In this document: positions 1-10,636 of the stretch, in pieces
Layout: each line of letters begins with the position of its first letter
How positions within the stretch are numbered: the stretch's first letter is position 1
From: Limnoperna fortunei
Lineage: Eukaryota; Mollusca; Bivalvia; Mytilida; Modiolidae
Length of the DNA: 64,000 nucleotides
Direction: 5' to 3'
Assembly (NCBI GenBank): GCA_944474755.1
Contig: OX104115.1
Span: 69,354,993-69,418,992 of the forward strand
The notes under the pieces: model-generated
The model's input: the letters and a program-made list of their open reading frames with translations, nothing else
Told to the model about the DNA's origin: nothing
Databases searched by the model: none
Program-made: the position numbers and the translations under genes

Positions 1-2
1 GA

Positions 3-935
3 CCAAGCATCAAGTCTTCTTTACATATATTTAACCATACAATTAAGGCTATTCTTAATTATAGCTCTGAAATCTGGGGATGCTATCTACCAAAATCATT
101 TAATAGGGATTCGTTATGTGATTTTATGAGACTTACTGGTGTCTTCCCTTGCGAAAAAATGGAAATACATTTTTTGAAATATTTACTTGGTGTCAGTAAA
201 AAAGCTTCAAACTTCGCTGTAATGTCAGAATTTGGTCAATACCCAATAATATTTGACTGTTTTAAATCTGTTTTGAAGTACTGGCACAGGTTGAATAATT
301 CACCTACTGAATTGTTAAATGATGCATTTACAGAAATGAATTCAATGCATAATAATGGAGTAGACACCTGGTATGGTTCGTTAGTCTCCCTGCTCAACAT
401 TTTAAATATTCCTGTGGAGAGTAGCTCATTGGCCCTGAACAAAAATTATGCTAAATATTCTATTGGCAAGCACCTTAAAGATTTTTACAGAAATTTATGG
501 TACCAGCTTAGAGAAAAACTCATTGCTGAAGAAAGTAAACTAAGAATGTATTTCAAAATCAAATGTAACTTTGGTTATGAACAATATTTGGATATAATCA
601 AAAAGTTTGATAAAAGGAAGTGTTTTGCTAAATTTAGAATAAGTAATCATCAACTTAAAGTTGAACTGGGTCGATACACTAAACCAATGACCCCATTAGA
701 TCTTAGAATATGTGATAAATGTGACCTAAAAAGGGTTGAAGACGAAGTTCATTATTTCTCAGAGTGTCCTAAATTTGATGCCAAAAGAAATTTACTTTTT
801 AATATTGTGAAAAATTATAACATTAACTTTGAAAACCTTTCTGCATCTGACAAAATTTTCTGGTGTTTTAGTTGTGAAAATTCTGAAATTGTTGACCAGT
901 TGAGTTGCTTTCTGCAGGAATGTAACATAACTTAA
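3..935 (+). CDS. 3' part of non-LTR retrotransposon ORF2 (C-terminal region)
   Basis: The frame is open from the window edge (position 3) to the TAA at 933-935, so the ATG at 126 is internal and this is the C-terminal end of a longer reverse-transcriptase polyprotein. Before that ATG the frame reads ILNYSSEIWGCYLPK, a form of the 'L.Y.SE.WG' block that follows the RT thumb in many LINEs. Near the end a CxxC...H...C zinc knuckle is visible (ICDKC, then DEVHYFSECP). The same block occurs at the end of the 45.85-kb element (ICNIC...DEYHYIPVCP), so both belong to the same broad LINE group; I cannot assign the clade. There is no internal stop or frameshift in this part, so it is less decayed than the 45.85-kb copy. 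The catalytic RT domain would lie left of the window. Confidence 0.8.
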   Translation, partial: PSIKSSLHIFNHTIKAILNYSSEIWGCYLPKSFNRDSLCDFMRLTGVFPCEKMEIHFLKYLLGVSKKASNFAVMSEFGQYPIIFDCFKSVLKYWHRLNNSPTELLNDAFTEMNSMHNNGVDTWYGSLVSLLNILNIPVESSSLALNKNYAKYSIGKHLKDFYRNLWYQLREKLIAEESKLRMYFKIKCNFGYEQYLDIIKKFDKRKCFAKFRISNHQLKVELGRYTKPMTPLDLRICDKCDLKRVEDEVHYFSECPKFDAKRNLLFNIVKNYNINFENLSASDKIFWCFSCENSEIVDQLSCFLQECNIT

Positions 936-1152
936 GCTATGTTCTATTTAAGGTCCATTAATAGCTATGATACCCCAATTTTTTTTTCCCCCATTCTCTA
1001 TGACTAATATTTGTCTGCCATTGAAATCTATAATCTATGTTATTTATGTACTGTAATAATCATACATGTTGTGCTGTATTTGCCCCTTGAGGGCCCATAA
1101 TTGGCCAATAAACTTGTATTCTCTTGTATGTATTCTCTTGTATTCTCTTAGA
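936..1152 (+). mobile_element. 3' UTR and tail of the LINE
   Basis: Non-coding sequence after the LINE stop codon. It includes an AATAAA-type signal near 1108 ('ccaataaactt') and ends in about three imperfect copies of a TATTCTCTTG decamer at 1117-1150. Short 3' tandem repeats in place of poly(A) are known for several LINE clades, so this is the probable 3' end of the element. The exact end is uncertain. Confidence 0.55.
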
Positions 1153-1224
1153 AAAAAATCATCATTCAATTGTAATCCTATTATTTTTCAGAACGCAAGA
1201 ATGTTTTATTTCATTAATCAATGT

Positions 1225-1254
1225 GATTGATTGATTGATTGATGTTTAACGTCC
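1225..1254 (-). repeat. SINE tail fragment (GATT repeats + GTTTAACGTCC)
   Basis: Four to five GATT units run straight into GTTTAACGTCC. The same junction recurs at 2978, and its TTTG/GTTTAACGCC sister form at many other places in the window. Only the tail end is present. Confidence 0.6.
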
Positions 1255-1259
1255 ACATT

Positions 1260-2750
1260 AATCAATGTGAAATTATCTATATGACACTGTATTTTACGTT
1301 CTTTCTCTACGACATCATTGTCTTATCTTTGTCCTCTATTTTTAAGCTCACAGTTAAAATATATCTTTTTACCTATTATGTTTTTGTTAAATTTTAAAAC
1401 AACCAATCACATCGACTCCATGATGAAAAATAGCAACCTTTTACTTTACTCTTTCATCACACCTTCTCAAGTGAATAAAATTGAATGGTTTGTTAATTAG
1501 GTTGTTAGTGTTTTAAAAAATATCTGATATGGAAAAAAAATTTTTGCAAAAGATTTATTAATGTGTATATCTATAAAATGGTGTCATTTATAAGCAAAAC
1601 AAAATTGTAAAAAAATTGTAAAACTGTTATAATAACAAACATTATGTCCTACAATGAGAAAACATGAACGATATAGTTTTTGAGCTCGGAACTTGAATCA
1701 ATGCAGTGCCATTTTGGACTTTACTCTGACGTCAAACTCCATCGAAAAGACTGGAAAAGAATAATAAAAACATATCCCTTAATATGAATAAATCTATAAT
1801 AATGATTAAATAATGAATATATTGTACATCTGACTACTTCATGTGTTAAAATTGATATGCTTCCTTACAATAGGAAAGTATGATTATTGTTTTGGGTTTT
1901 AATTCAAGCGAACACAATAATTTAATTAACCAGCAGCCAACAGTCAAAGAGAGGACAAATAAAAGCAAAAGCACGCACACAAAAACAAACAAATCTAAAC
2001 TAATTTGGCGGTTTTGAACAGACTAATGGCCTCCCACTAATTATGCCACAACAATAAAAAAATATTAAAATCCAACACTTATTAGCTTGTTTAGTTTAAA
2101 TTTATTTTATTGTCAAAATTACTAATATGATCGAACACAAGTTATTACAACTTATGAAGTACTCTCCGTTCAATAACCTTACAAACTATTATACAAAATG
2201 ACAGCAATGAAATTACTACACAATTTAAAATACATACAGAAAAAACATGAAACACAACAACATATACAAAGCAATACATTCACTATATAAACAATGCAAG
2301 AAAGACAACCAAATAATAAGATGGGGAGGGGGAGTCGAGCTATGTAGAAAATCTCTAAGAATGGTGAATGTAACTGTGTACATGTCTAAACATTATAGTG
2401 TTCACTTCGCCACTAAAGCTATCATAACCACAAATAGGACACTTTCAATGGAGAGATTAGTAATTCGCATCAACGGATATAAAATTTGATTTCTAATATT
2501 ATCGTAGACTTAGTAGAATGCATACAATTACGCAATATCACAAAAACAAGTGAACAAGTTTGGTAGTAATATGGATCTTATTTTTAAATATGACGGCCAA
2601 GCCAGTGTGTCTTATTTCGAGTGCTTCGCATAATTGTCTTATTTTACGGTTTTGCGCTAGTCAATGTTTATGAGTGTCTCTTATCTACAGCAATCTGTAT
2701 TGGGAAACATTGTTGTAATGAGAGTGTTAATAAACAATTATTGACTTTGT
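1260..2750. other. AT-rich non-coding stretch, nothing recognised
   Basis: No conserved ORF, splice-bounded exon or clear repeat was seen. The short ORFs here (1318-1500, 2247-2489) have low-complexity, AT-driven composition and no recognisable domain. Confidence 0.5.
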
Positions 2751-2754
2751 GTTT

Positions 2755-2832
2755 ATATAAGGATTTATCAATCCAAGAAAGATAATTTGACCGAAGTAAA
2801 TATTATCTTTCTTGGATTGATAGATTCTTATA
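2755..2832. repeat. 78-bp hairpin, possible miniature inverted-repeat element
   Basis: Arms 2755-2785 and 2802-2832 are near-perfect reverse complements (core AATCCAAGAAAGATAAT / ATTATCTTTCTTGGATT) around a 16-base loop. The arms start and end in TATAAG/CTTATA, so a TA-flanked MITE is plausible. No coding capacity. Confidence 0.7.
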
Positions 2833-2977
2833 TTAACGAAAATAAATGTCTATCACTCAATTTCGCATGTACAGCCATCCACTGTTTAAAAGCTGGCACG
2901 TCATTGGCCAATGGTTCCATCATCTTCGATCAAAATGAACTATAGGGAAATTCTACTTTTATTTTCAGTACCAAAAC

Positions 2978-3040
2978 GATTGATTGATTGATTGGTGTTT
3001 AACGTCCAGCAAGCAATATTTCAGCTATGTTCAGGACGTT
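2978..3040 (-). repeat. SINE tail fragment (GTTTAACGTCC type)
   Basis: GATTGATTGATTGATTGG followed by GTTTAACGTCCAGC, a 'caatatttcagctat' block and 'caggacg'. This is the 3' end of a tRNA-derived SINE in reverse orientation, truncated before the Pol III boxes. Confidence 0.65.
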
Positions 3041-3049
3041 GTACCAAAA

Positions 3050-4748
3050 CGAAGAGGGAGCACGTGCAATTTTGGGCGGTAATCATAAGATATTTATGGT
3101 TTCAATCAATAAGATAACAGCAAACACTACCATCATATAATAACGCGAACAGTTTAGTGACTTTTAAATGAAATTATATTGTCAATGAACATTATACCAA
3201 CCTTTAAGTGATTTAAATAACTTAGTACATGCACACTTGATTCTTTGGAAATTACAATAAACGTTTTAATTCAAAGTAACGAAATATTGCGTCAGAAAAA
3301 AAGTATAAAATAAATTGGTATCCCATCCTCATTATAAATTAAATAGCGTGAAACGAATTCAATTGGTGTTTTATGATTTGAATTATTGCATTTGATTTGT
3401 AAAATTATGTTAACATTCATTGGTTTCTTGTACTTGCTTATGTATAAACTATAATGTTTACTACTAAAGACCTGCGAAGTTCGGAAATGACAAATATATA
3501 TAAACTCAATACCATAAACGGAGATACTGAATTACATATAAACTAATTTTATTTCTAGATTCTCAAACTTGTTAATAGATAGTTCGCACTGAATAAATTA
3601 ATGGCATTTGGCTAATCTAAATAGGGTCTTTAATCCACCATAGATATATAAAATACACATGTTCAATCCTTGTCATTTCACATACTTTGGCTGTACGTGT
3701 TCCTACGAATTTTATCTTACTGTTTACTATTCCAAACACTTTAACTCCCCAATAAGTAATGATAAACGAATGGACAGTCATTTTTAGTGTGCCGTAGGGA
3801 TATTATTTATTAAAAGGTTCCATTTTGAACACTGTATTTCATAGGAACCTACTCTTGTCTATCAAGTAGATCTTTATTACATCTTTACCACAGCAAGATT
3901 TTTCCGTACACTGATGACTTCACGAAGCACCTAATGTTGAGGTTCGTGTTAAACAGTCTTGGTGAGCACGTATGAGGTACACATCTATGTTGTTTCTCGT
4001 CTTGTGTCCTGAGATCAATGACTACTCTGTGCATTATCAGTGCATTGTATACGTATTCTGCAGATACTGTCTTTTTTTTCAACGTCAATTATATACAAAC
4101 TCGTAAACATTTACAAGGAGATGTGTAAAAACAACATAAACACCTTTTGTGTTGTTGCTATAAATAAATAATAAAACAGTCGGAGATTTTTTTTTTAAAC
4201 ACTTATTTATATTTTGCTTTGTTATGCATTTACGTCGATTATGACTAACTGCATTTAAGTGATTTATGTGTGCAAATCATCAAAAAAGAAAAAAATATCT
4301 TCAATGTCATTTAAGTCTGACGTCAACATAAGACTCACAATATATGACCTTTTTATACTTACACAATAGTGAATTATACTGACAGCAATACCACAAAATT
4401 CGGACTGCCCAAGGGTCGTGGTATGGACCAAGAACATTGATACGAATCGAGATGAAGGTCCGTATCAGTTTTATTCGTCTAACCCGTGGCCCGCGGTCTG
4501 TTCAAATTTTGTGGTTTTGACTTCGGTTTCTTTCTTCGCCCGCCTTTATACAAAGTATTTCTTTATGTCAGCTGATCGGTTGTTAACCAAGAAAATGTAC
4601 TAATAATGGAAATTTTATATCAAAATGTTGTTCAATATTTTTATTGCAAGAACGTAAACAAAGTGTTACCAGCCAAATGTTATATAATTATGTCTTGTGT
4701 TGGGCGTTAATCGATAACTAACACTAATGAACAATACAAGTTATATTG
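3050..4748. other. Non-coding stretch, nothing recognised
   Basis: AT-rich sequence without a domain-bearing ORF. The ORFs at 3885-4088 and 4418-4603 show no family resemblance and no splice context. Confidence 0.5.
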
Positions 4749-5017
4749 TTTGTTTGTTAATTTGAATAGTGTTTAACGCCACTTCCAGCAATTTTTCAGC
4801 TATAGCATGGCGTCCACTTTTTATTGGTAGAGGGAGCCGGAGCACCCGAAAAGAACCCCTTAACCTGCGGTAGGAAAACTGGAAATCCTTGTCAATTTAG
4901 ATTCTAGTCGAGTGCACCCTGCCTGCAGTGAGAATCGAACCCGCAATCTCAGTGTTGATAGACCACGTGATCAATGGTAGACGATCTATCGTAACCACTA
5001 GGCCACCGAGGCCGCCA
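4749..5017 (-). mobile_element. Near full-length tRNA-derived SINE
   Basis: Read on the minus strand it begins with a tRNA-like head (GGCGGCCTCGGTGGCC, then an A-box-like 'agtggttacgatag'), a B-box-like GGTTCGATTCTC near 4930, a body containing CCGGGTGCTCCGGC, and a tail of GGCGTTAAAC followed by CAAA repeats. The layout matches the molluscan RUDI/V-SINE type as I remember it. Other full copies lie at 19.03 and 54.28 kb. Confidence 0.75.
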
Positions 5018-5123
5018 ATACAAGTTATAAAACGTAATTTTAACACATTTCTAGTGTGTATCAAGTCTGACAGAAGAATGTGGCAGTAACGATGTTTTAT
5101 TGGGTCACTCCTCATCAATAATA

Positions 5124-5620
5124 ATTGGTTGTTTGTTTGCAGTGTAACGCCACCGTCTGCAATTTGTTAGGCGTATCATGCGTATCAAGTCCGCAAGATT
5201 TTATTGTGGAGGAACCCGTAGTACCCAGGGTAAACCCAATGATAATTGCATATCACAAATAGATTGTTTGTTTGAATGGTGTTTAACGCCAATTTCAGAA
5301 ATTTTCAGAAGTATTATGGCGTCCTGTAATCGATTTCACAAAAAGCACAAGTGTAAAATCCATCGCAAGTGCTGACGTCACAATGATCTATCAACACTTA
5401 CGATACATTTTACACTTACGATTTTTTTGTATAATCGACCCAGATTTTAATTGAGGGAGTAAAACCATCGTAGGAAAACTGGCAATTCTTGTCAATTAAG
5501 ATTGGAGTCGAGTTCTCCTTGCCCACAGTGAGACTCGAACCCACAGACTCAGTGTTGACAGACCATGTGATCAATAGTAAAAGATTAACTACCTTGATCA
5601 GTCGGACTCCGAGCCCCCCT
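5124..5620 (-). mobile_element. SINE remnants, one split by a small inverted-repeat insertion
   Basis: 5124-5180 is a decayed tail. 5262-5326 is the tail and 'atggcgtcc' block of a second copy. Its head half resumes at about 5442-5620, with a B-box-like GGTTCGAGTCTC near 5535 and CGGAGTCCGAC-like head sequence. The missing middle is replaced by the inverted-repeat element at 5325-5441. Confidence 0.65.
5325..5441. mobile_element. About 115-bp MITE inserted in a SINE
   Basis: The ends TAATCGATTTCAC and GTATAATCGA are imperfect inverted repeats. The arms continue inward (AGTGTAAAAT..CATCGCAAGTG against CACTTACGATACATTTTACACTT), so almost the whole piece folds into one hairpin. It interrupts the SINE between its 'atggcgtcc' block and its body. 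Confidence 0.6.
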
Positions 5621-5699
5621 CACTTTTATTTATTCTCAACATATCGTCAGTTACGGTTAATACATATATATGTTCAAACAATTTCTTAGTACTTTGAAT

Positions 5700-6110
5700 A
5701 TTTTTTTTTACTATTATTACTACTTAACGGTGTACTATCGTCAATATCATAATTGGTCAATGTTACGTGTCAGAATAAATACAGTTGGTTAACCACAAAG
5801 CTTAATAAATATTGTTAGAATTAAAAGTGTTACATGTCCCTCAAATTGTCCCATGTTGATTTCTTATCTAAGATATCTCTTTGTTGGAAATTGAAAATTA
5901 TAATAAAACAATTCAAGGTGTAATTAACCGCGCATGTTTTTCTTTTAAATATGAAAAAGACCCCCAACTTCGAAATGCTGGTTAACCACAGATGAAATAT
6001 GTAAATAAATAATTACTATATCTTCAATTTGTCATACTATTTAAATTACTGTTAACTTGAACATTCTTCTAAAGGACCACCTATCGTCTTTTCTTATCTG
6101 AAATTGTATG
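5700..6110. other. Non-coding stretch, nothing recognised
   Basis: AT-rich, with no gene, RNA or clear repeat seen. Confidence 0.5.
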
Positions 6111-6124
6111 GGGGTGAAGGAGGG

Positions 6125-6183
<59 letters not shown>

Positions 6184-6223
6184 TTTTGTGCCCACTAAAA
6201 CAAACTATACTATTTCAAATTCC

Positions 6224-6310
<87 letters not shown>

Positions 6311-6353
6311 TTTTGTGCCCACTAAAACAAACTATACTATTTCAAATTCCTTA
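6125..6353. repeat. Two ATTT microsatellite arrays with a duplicated 45-bp spacer
   Basis: (TTTA)n arrays at 6125-6185 and 6225-6312 are each followed by the same 45-bp sequence beginning TTTTGTGCCCACTAAAAC (6181-6224 and 6309-6353). Array plus spacer has therefore been duplicated as a block. ORFs across it only encode a FIYL-type repeat. Confidence 0.9.
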
Positions 6354-6403
6354 AAAATTCAAGCGTCTTCTTTGGCACTTGGTATAATTGCGGTTGTTGA
6401 ATA

Positions 6404-6618
6404 TGACAGGGCCGACTGGTTAAGGCACGGGTTAAGTATCTCTGTGAATGTCAACAGTGAGGTTGCAGATTCGAGTCTAGCTGCGATCTGGGTGTGCTTA
6501 CTTCCAATCTTAATTCTACCGGGTACTCCGGCTTTTTTCCCAAATAAAAACTGGACGCCACGGTATACCTAAAAGTTGATGAACAGTTCTGATTAACACC
6601 CTTCAAACAAACAAACAA
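6404..6618 (+). mobile_element. tRNA-derived SINE, plus orientation
   Basis: Starts with a tRNA-like head (GGGCCGACTGGTTAAGGCAC, A box within) and a B-box-like GCAGATTCGAGTCT at about 6465. The body has CCGGGTACTCCGGC and AAAACTGGACGCCA. It ends in a CAAACAAACAAACAA tail, with the usual GTGTTAAAC junction mutated. Moderately decayed. Confidence 0.7.
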
Positions 6619-6639
6619 TAAATATGATGTAACACGTGA

Positions 6640-7515
6640 ATTTTCATCTGTCCTGATTATCAACTTTAAAGTTTGGACAGATATCTGATATGTTCAGAGA
6701 TATTTTCTTTGGTGACAAAAAAAGTCGCGTCTGGGTACCAAGTTAGCTTTAAACGGGCGGGAAAATTGTGTTCTCTCGTTAGTGCTATTTCTTTGTTAAA
6801 AAGTTTTAAGTTCAGTTAAAATTGCAAACCAATATCAAAGTAAATAAAAAGTTTTTTGGATGCTGCATCAGATTATTCACTAATAATAAATTTCCCACAC
6901 AAAAAGTTTGTTAAAAGCAGTATACTTTGAACTCAACAAATGGTTCGTGTTTTTGCATAACAAGTACTAATGGCCGTTGGAACGGCGGTTTTTGGGTGCA
7001 ATCAAACCCGTTTAAAAAACAACAGTGTTTGTATATTACCCGGAATCTAATATTTGCTTGCCCAAATGAATTGTATCATATTAAATATCGTGTTGAATTT
7101 TAAATTTGTTTATATAGCGAAGATGTGGATTTTGTCGGTTTGATAACATTGACGCTACGATATTTTCTCAGAACATGTGTTTTAAAACCTCAACAATAAA
7201 TCTATTGAATATTTACGCATGTATGGTCACCGATATTCCTACCCTGTTTGTATTTGATTTTTTGGTTAACCAATTCACAAATGTACTAACCGTGGACATT
7301 TATTGTATTAATACCTATTTAAATATTCTTGTGGAATTTTGGCTAGATTTTCTTGTTTACCTTGTCAACAAATAAACAACGTTGATGCTATGACAATACT
7401 TATTGTTATCAATGTAAACAAATTATGTTTTAGTAATTGTATTTTTTTATAATAGTACTACAAATGGGTCTGTTAAATTCCTCCACTTAGATTCAAAGAG
7501 TTTATTTTTCTTTTC
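6640..7515. other. Non-coding stretch, nothing recognised
   Basis: No coding or repeat signal that I can support. The ORF at 7175-7375 is AT-driven and has no domain. Confidence 0.5.
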
Positions 7516-7518
7516 TGT

Positions 7519-7832
7519 TTTGAATGGTGGTTAACGCCACTTTCAGCAATTTTTCAGCTATATGACGTCAAGATTTTTTTTTTTTTTGGGGGGGGGGGGG
7601 GGGTGGAAGGAAGTTGGAGTACCCGGATTCGGTTGGAAAACTAGCTATCTTCAAGAATGCAAATATACACTTTTGATAATTGTAGCAACTGTTGTCTGTG
7701 TTATGTTGTATGTTTGCATAGTGTTAATCGCAATTTTCAGCATTTTTTTTAGCTATATCATGGCGTCCAAGTTTTTAGGGGGGAGGAGCCGAAGTACCCG
7801 GAGAAAATCCCAGACCTGCGGTAGAACGGTTT
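7519..7832 (-). mobile_element. Two partial SINE copies with a poly-T/poly-G expansion
   Basis: 7519-7640 and 7711-7832 both carry the SINE tail and 'atggcgtcc' block in reverse orientation. In the first copy the usual AGTTTTTATTGGGGGAGG has become about 14 T followed by about 18 G, next to 'gaagttggagtacccgg'. The second copy keeps AGTTTTTAGGGGGGAGGAGC and CTACCGCAGG-type sequence, then stops. Both lack the tRNA-like head. Confidence 0.65.
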
Positions 7833-8309
7833 GCCCTTGACTAGTATACTAACAACACAAGCAAGTTACTAACTGTCATCACTATAGCTTGTATGGTCTC
7901 AGATGAAAGTTGAATAATCCGTTAATAGTTTTTAAACTAGGTTTAATACAGCCACAACCTCTTCAACTTGATTTCCTGCACATAGTATGAACTCCACAAC
8001 AAGTCCTGATGTCGACTGTGCTTTTTTAACCGTTTTTTAATATATATTTGTTTTATTTTTGAACGTACTGCATATTCGAAATTACTTCTGTAAGTAGTGG
8101 TACTTATAATACTACTCCGTCTGCCAAGAAATATCGCGATTACGTTATATAACGGTTTTTATGAACAATTGAAAAAATGTTCACAGTGCATTCATTCATC
8201 AATCCAGTTGTAATGTGTCTTGCATATATCTATGTATGTTTTTATCTTTTTGACAAATATATATCTACAAATTAAACCCAACACTGTTAGAATTAGATTT
8301 TTACACTGT

Positions 8310-8418
8310 CGAATTTTTGCCAACCCTCAGGGGGATTCGAACTCACACCGTTGTGACACTGTGGCACCAAATCGCCTGCACTATGTCCAGTGGTCTAGAC
8401 CCCTCGGCCAAATCCGCT
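8310..8418 (-). mobile_element. tRNA-like head of a different SINE
   Basis: On the minus strand it reads GCGGATTTGGCCGAGG... (A-box region) and GTGTGAGTTCGAATCCCC (B box) with Leu-tRNA-like spacing. The sequence after it does not match the GTTTAACGCC SINE, so it looks like a separate tRNA-derived family. No complete acceptor pairing was seen, so it is not called as a tRNA gene. Confidence 0.55.
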
Positions 8419-8429
8419 ACATAAAAAAT

Positions 8430-10015
8430 ATAGCTTCATTAACCGGGGTGAATCGTAGACATAGACATAGTACATGTGTACTAGCGTGTGACGATGGAAT
8501 TTTCGTAACCAATACGTATTAATTTGACAGTAATCTAATTAAGCATTTTTGTATATACTATATAGGATGACAAAGATACTTGTCATACAGTCACAGTAAG
8601 TAAATTATATACGAACGTCTAAGTATTGTGACAACCATATAATATATCTATCCAGCGGATTTCTGAATCGTCAGAAATACAGGGTTAATATTAAATATTT
8701 ATATATACGTCTACAAATTAAATATATATATAGTTTTCTGGATACGACGACCAAACCAAGCAAAAGATAAATATTGTCTACACTACACTAGTTGTAACAT
8801 GAAACACTCCCTGTTACAACATATCTATTTCTACATACAACACAACAAGACATCACAAGATTAAGTTTAGCGACTAACTCGTATCTGTTGTATTTTCTGT
8901 GAGCAGTCGAGTTTATTGGAGAATATGTTAAACAAGTATTGACTTACAAAGAATTTACTAGTAAAAAATGTTCTGTGGCCGGCCAGGAAAAACCAAGATA
9001 TGGAAACCTGTGTCCGTTTGCCAGAGCCAGGCAGAACTAAGTGTTGGACCTCACTTGTTACAAAAGTCAATACTTAGCAAGAGCTAGAACTGACAAAAGC
9101 ACAAACATAGATTTTTAACCTTAATTACTCCGGCTAAAAACCTCAAATTCATGCATAGATCAAAACATTTACAGAAAAGCAATAAAACAATTTAATTCCC
9201 GCTACACTATGTGAAGTGGAAATTATGCATTATTGAGCTTTAATGGTAAAAAAAGTATAATCTCTCTAATATATGTCTGTTAGGTAACTGATTACCGTAA
9301 CAGGTGAGTATGAAAAGAAATACATTTCGCTTTATTGAGCAAGTTGAACTGTACAAAAATAAACATGTCATTCAACATAACATCTAAAGCCATACCATTG
9401 ATTAAAGTATGAATTTATACATTCAATACACATCGTACTTAAACACATATACTGCGCAAACTCGAATCATCAGCACTATTTCCAAATAAATCATTCTAGA
9501 ACGAATAAAACAGACTGTAGCTTTCACAATTACAAACAAGAAAATTTTGATGCAAAGCATCAGTTCGCCGCCGATGTATTTTGCATTCTGCACGATATTG
9601 TCAAAAGATTTGATAATAATTTTACGGGACGCATTGTAAAGCACGTTTATATCTATGTTGTTTTATTTTAACATAAAAACTTGCGTAGTAGGCATCTCAG
9701 ATTTTCAATCGAACTAAAACACACACTTTCTATGGACTATCTATTGAATATTCGCTTAGAAAGCATTGAAATTTCAAAAAGAAGGCATTTGAACTTTTTC
9801 CCTATAAGGTTCTATTTAAATCTAAGTCGTGAGGTTGTTGCTAGTTTGAATTGGTGATTTATAAACTTGCGCACATGTAATCTTTTGTCATATATTGAAT
9901 CATAAATATAATTAAATTAAAACTAATATTCACGTGGTTCAATTAAATTATTGACATAACACTTATTTATTGATGTTACAAATGTCAGAGTACTCCGGAA
10001 TTTGATACACAAAAT
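8430..10015. other. Non-coding stretch downstream of receptor gene A
   Basis: AT-rich, with no supported ORF or repeat. Because gene A is read leftwards, its 3' flanking sequence and perhaps part of its 3' UTR lie here. Confidence 0.45.
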
Positions 10016-10020
10016 AGCCT

Positions 10021-10026
10021 TTTATT
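10021..10026 (-). promoter_or_regulatory. Possible poly(A) signal of receptor gene A
   Basis: AATAAA on the minus strand about 300 bases after the stop codon at 10329. It is the nearest good hexamer I found, which would give a 3' UTR of about 320 bases. Chance occurrence is possible in such AT-rich DNA. Confidence 0.35.
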
Positions 10027-10328
10027 CTGGTTTCCGATTTTTCAAAGCTACGCTCGTCGATAGAGCTATCACTGAAAGACAAAGTACCAGGATAAAATGG
10101 GTCTCCCTGCATTATTAACTTCCGTAAATAGAATACCAACAAAACTTATTATTACATGAAACTTTGATATCACCCAAGCATTTTGCAGGCGATCCTAATT
10201 TACAAACAATAACTTGCATATGGTGTAGACAATAACACAGGACGTCATTGACTGAATACCAGCACATTCAAATAGAAAGGATTTGTTCTCAAAGCTGCCA
10301 TTTTAAGAGGTCACATGTATTTTAAACT

Positions 10329-10636
10329 TCAAGAAGAAGATTCAAGTTCATCATATTTTTCACAAAATTCCTTAGCCATGTTATGGAATTCCAACCTCAA
10401 TAATACCTCCAAAAACTTTGATACTGTCGCATGCGGTGCCTTAGTTTGTTTCCACTTGATTAAAGTTTCATAGGCTTGTTCTCGAACATCTTTGGTATTA
10501 TTTTCTTGGATGATTTTAATTGAGCTATCTGTCAACCCCAAATTTAGACCAATGTCGGTTATAGCCGAGGCTCCCGCTATGCTGGTACTTATCATCCGAG
10601 CGTGACGATCTGATAACTCTGCATTCAAAGCTGACG
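10329..10636 (-). CDS. Receptor A exon: death domain and C-terminus
   Basis: Acceptor TTATTTTAG|CGTCAG; stop TGA at 10331-10329. About 100 residues with the six-helix death-domain pattern: LSDRHARMIS, ITDIGLNLGL, IKIIQENN, QAYETLIKWK, ATVSKFLEVL, and a last helix FHNMAKEFC. The ITDIG...LG and ..YETLIKW blocks are the usual death-domain hallmarks. It ends in an acidic/Ser tail. Confidence 0.88.

Noticed and set aside
126..128. ATG as the start of a cellular gene
   Set aside because: The same frame is open to the window edge and carries LINE motifs upstream of this ATG.
6104..6572. Two long overlapping ORFs on the plus strand
   Set aside because: They are translations of the ATTT microsatellite and the adjoining SINE, not a protein.
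8310..8418. tRNA gene (Leu-like)
   Set aside because: A and B boxes are present, but the stem pairing is incomplete and the sequence runs on like a SINE head.
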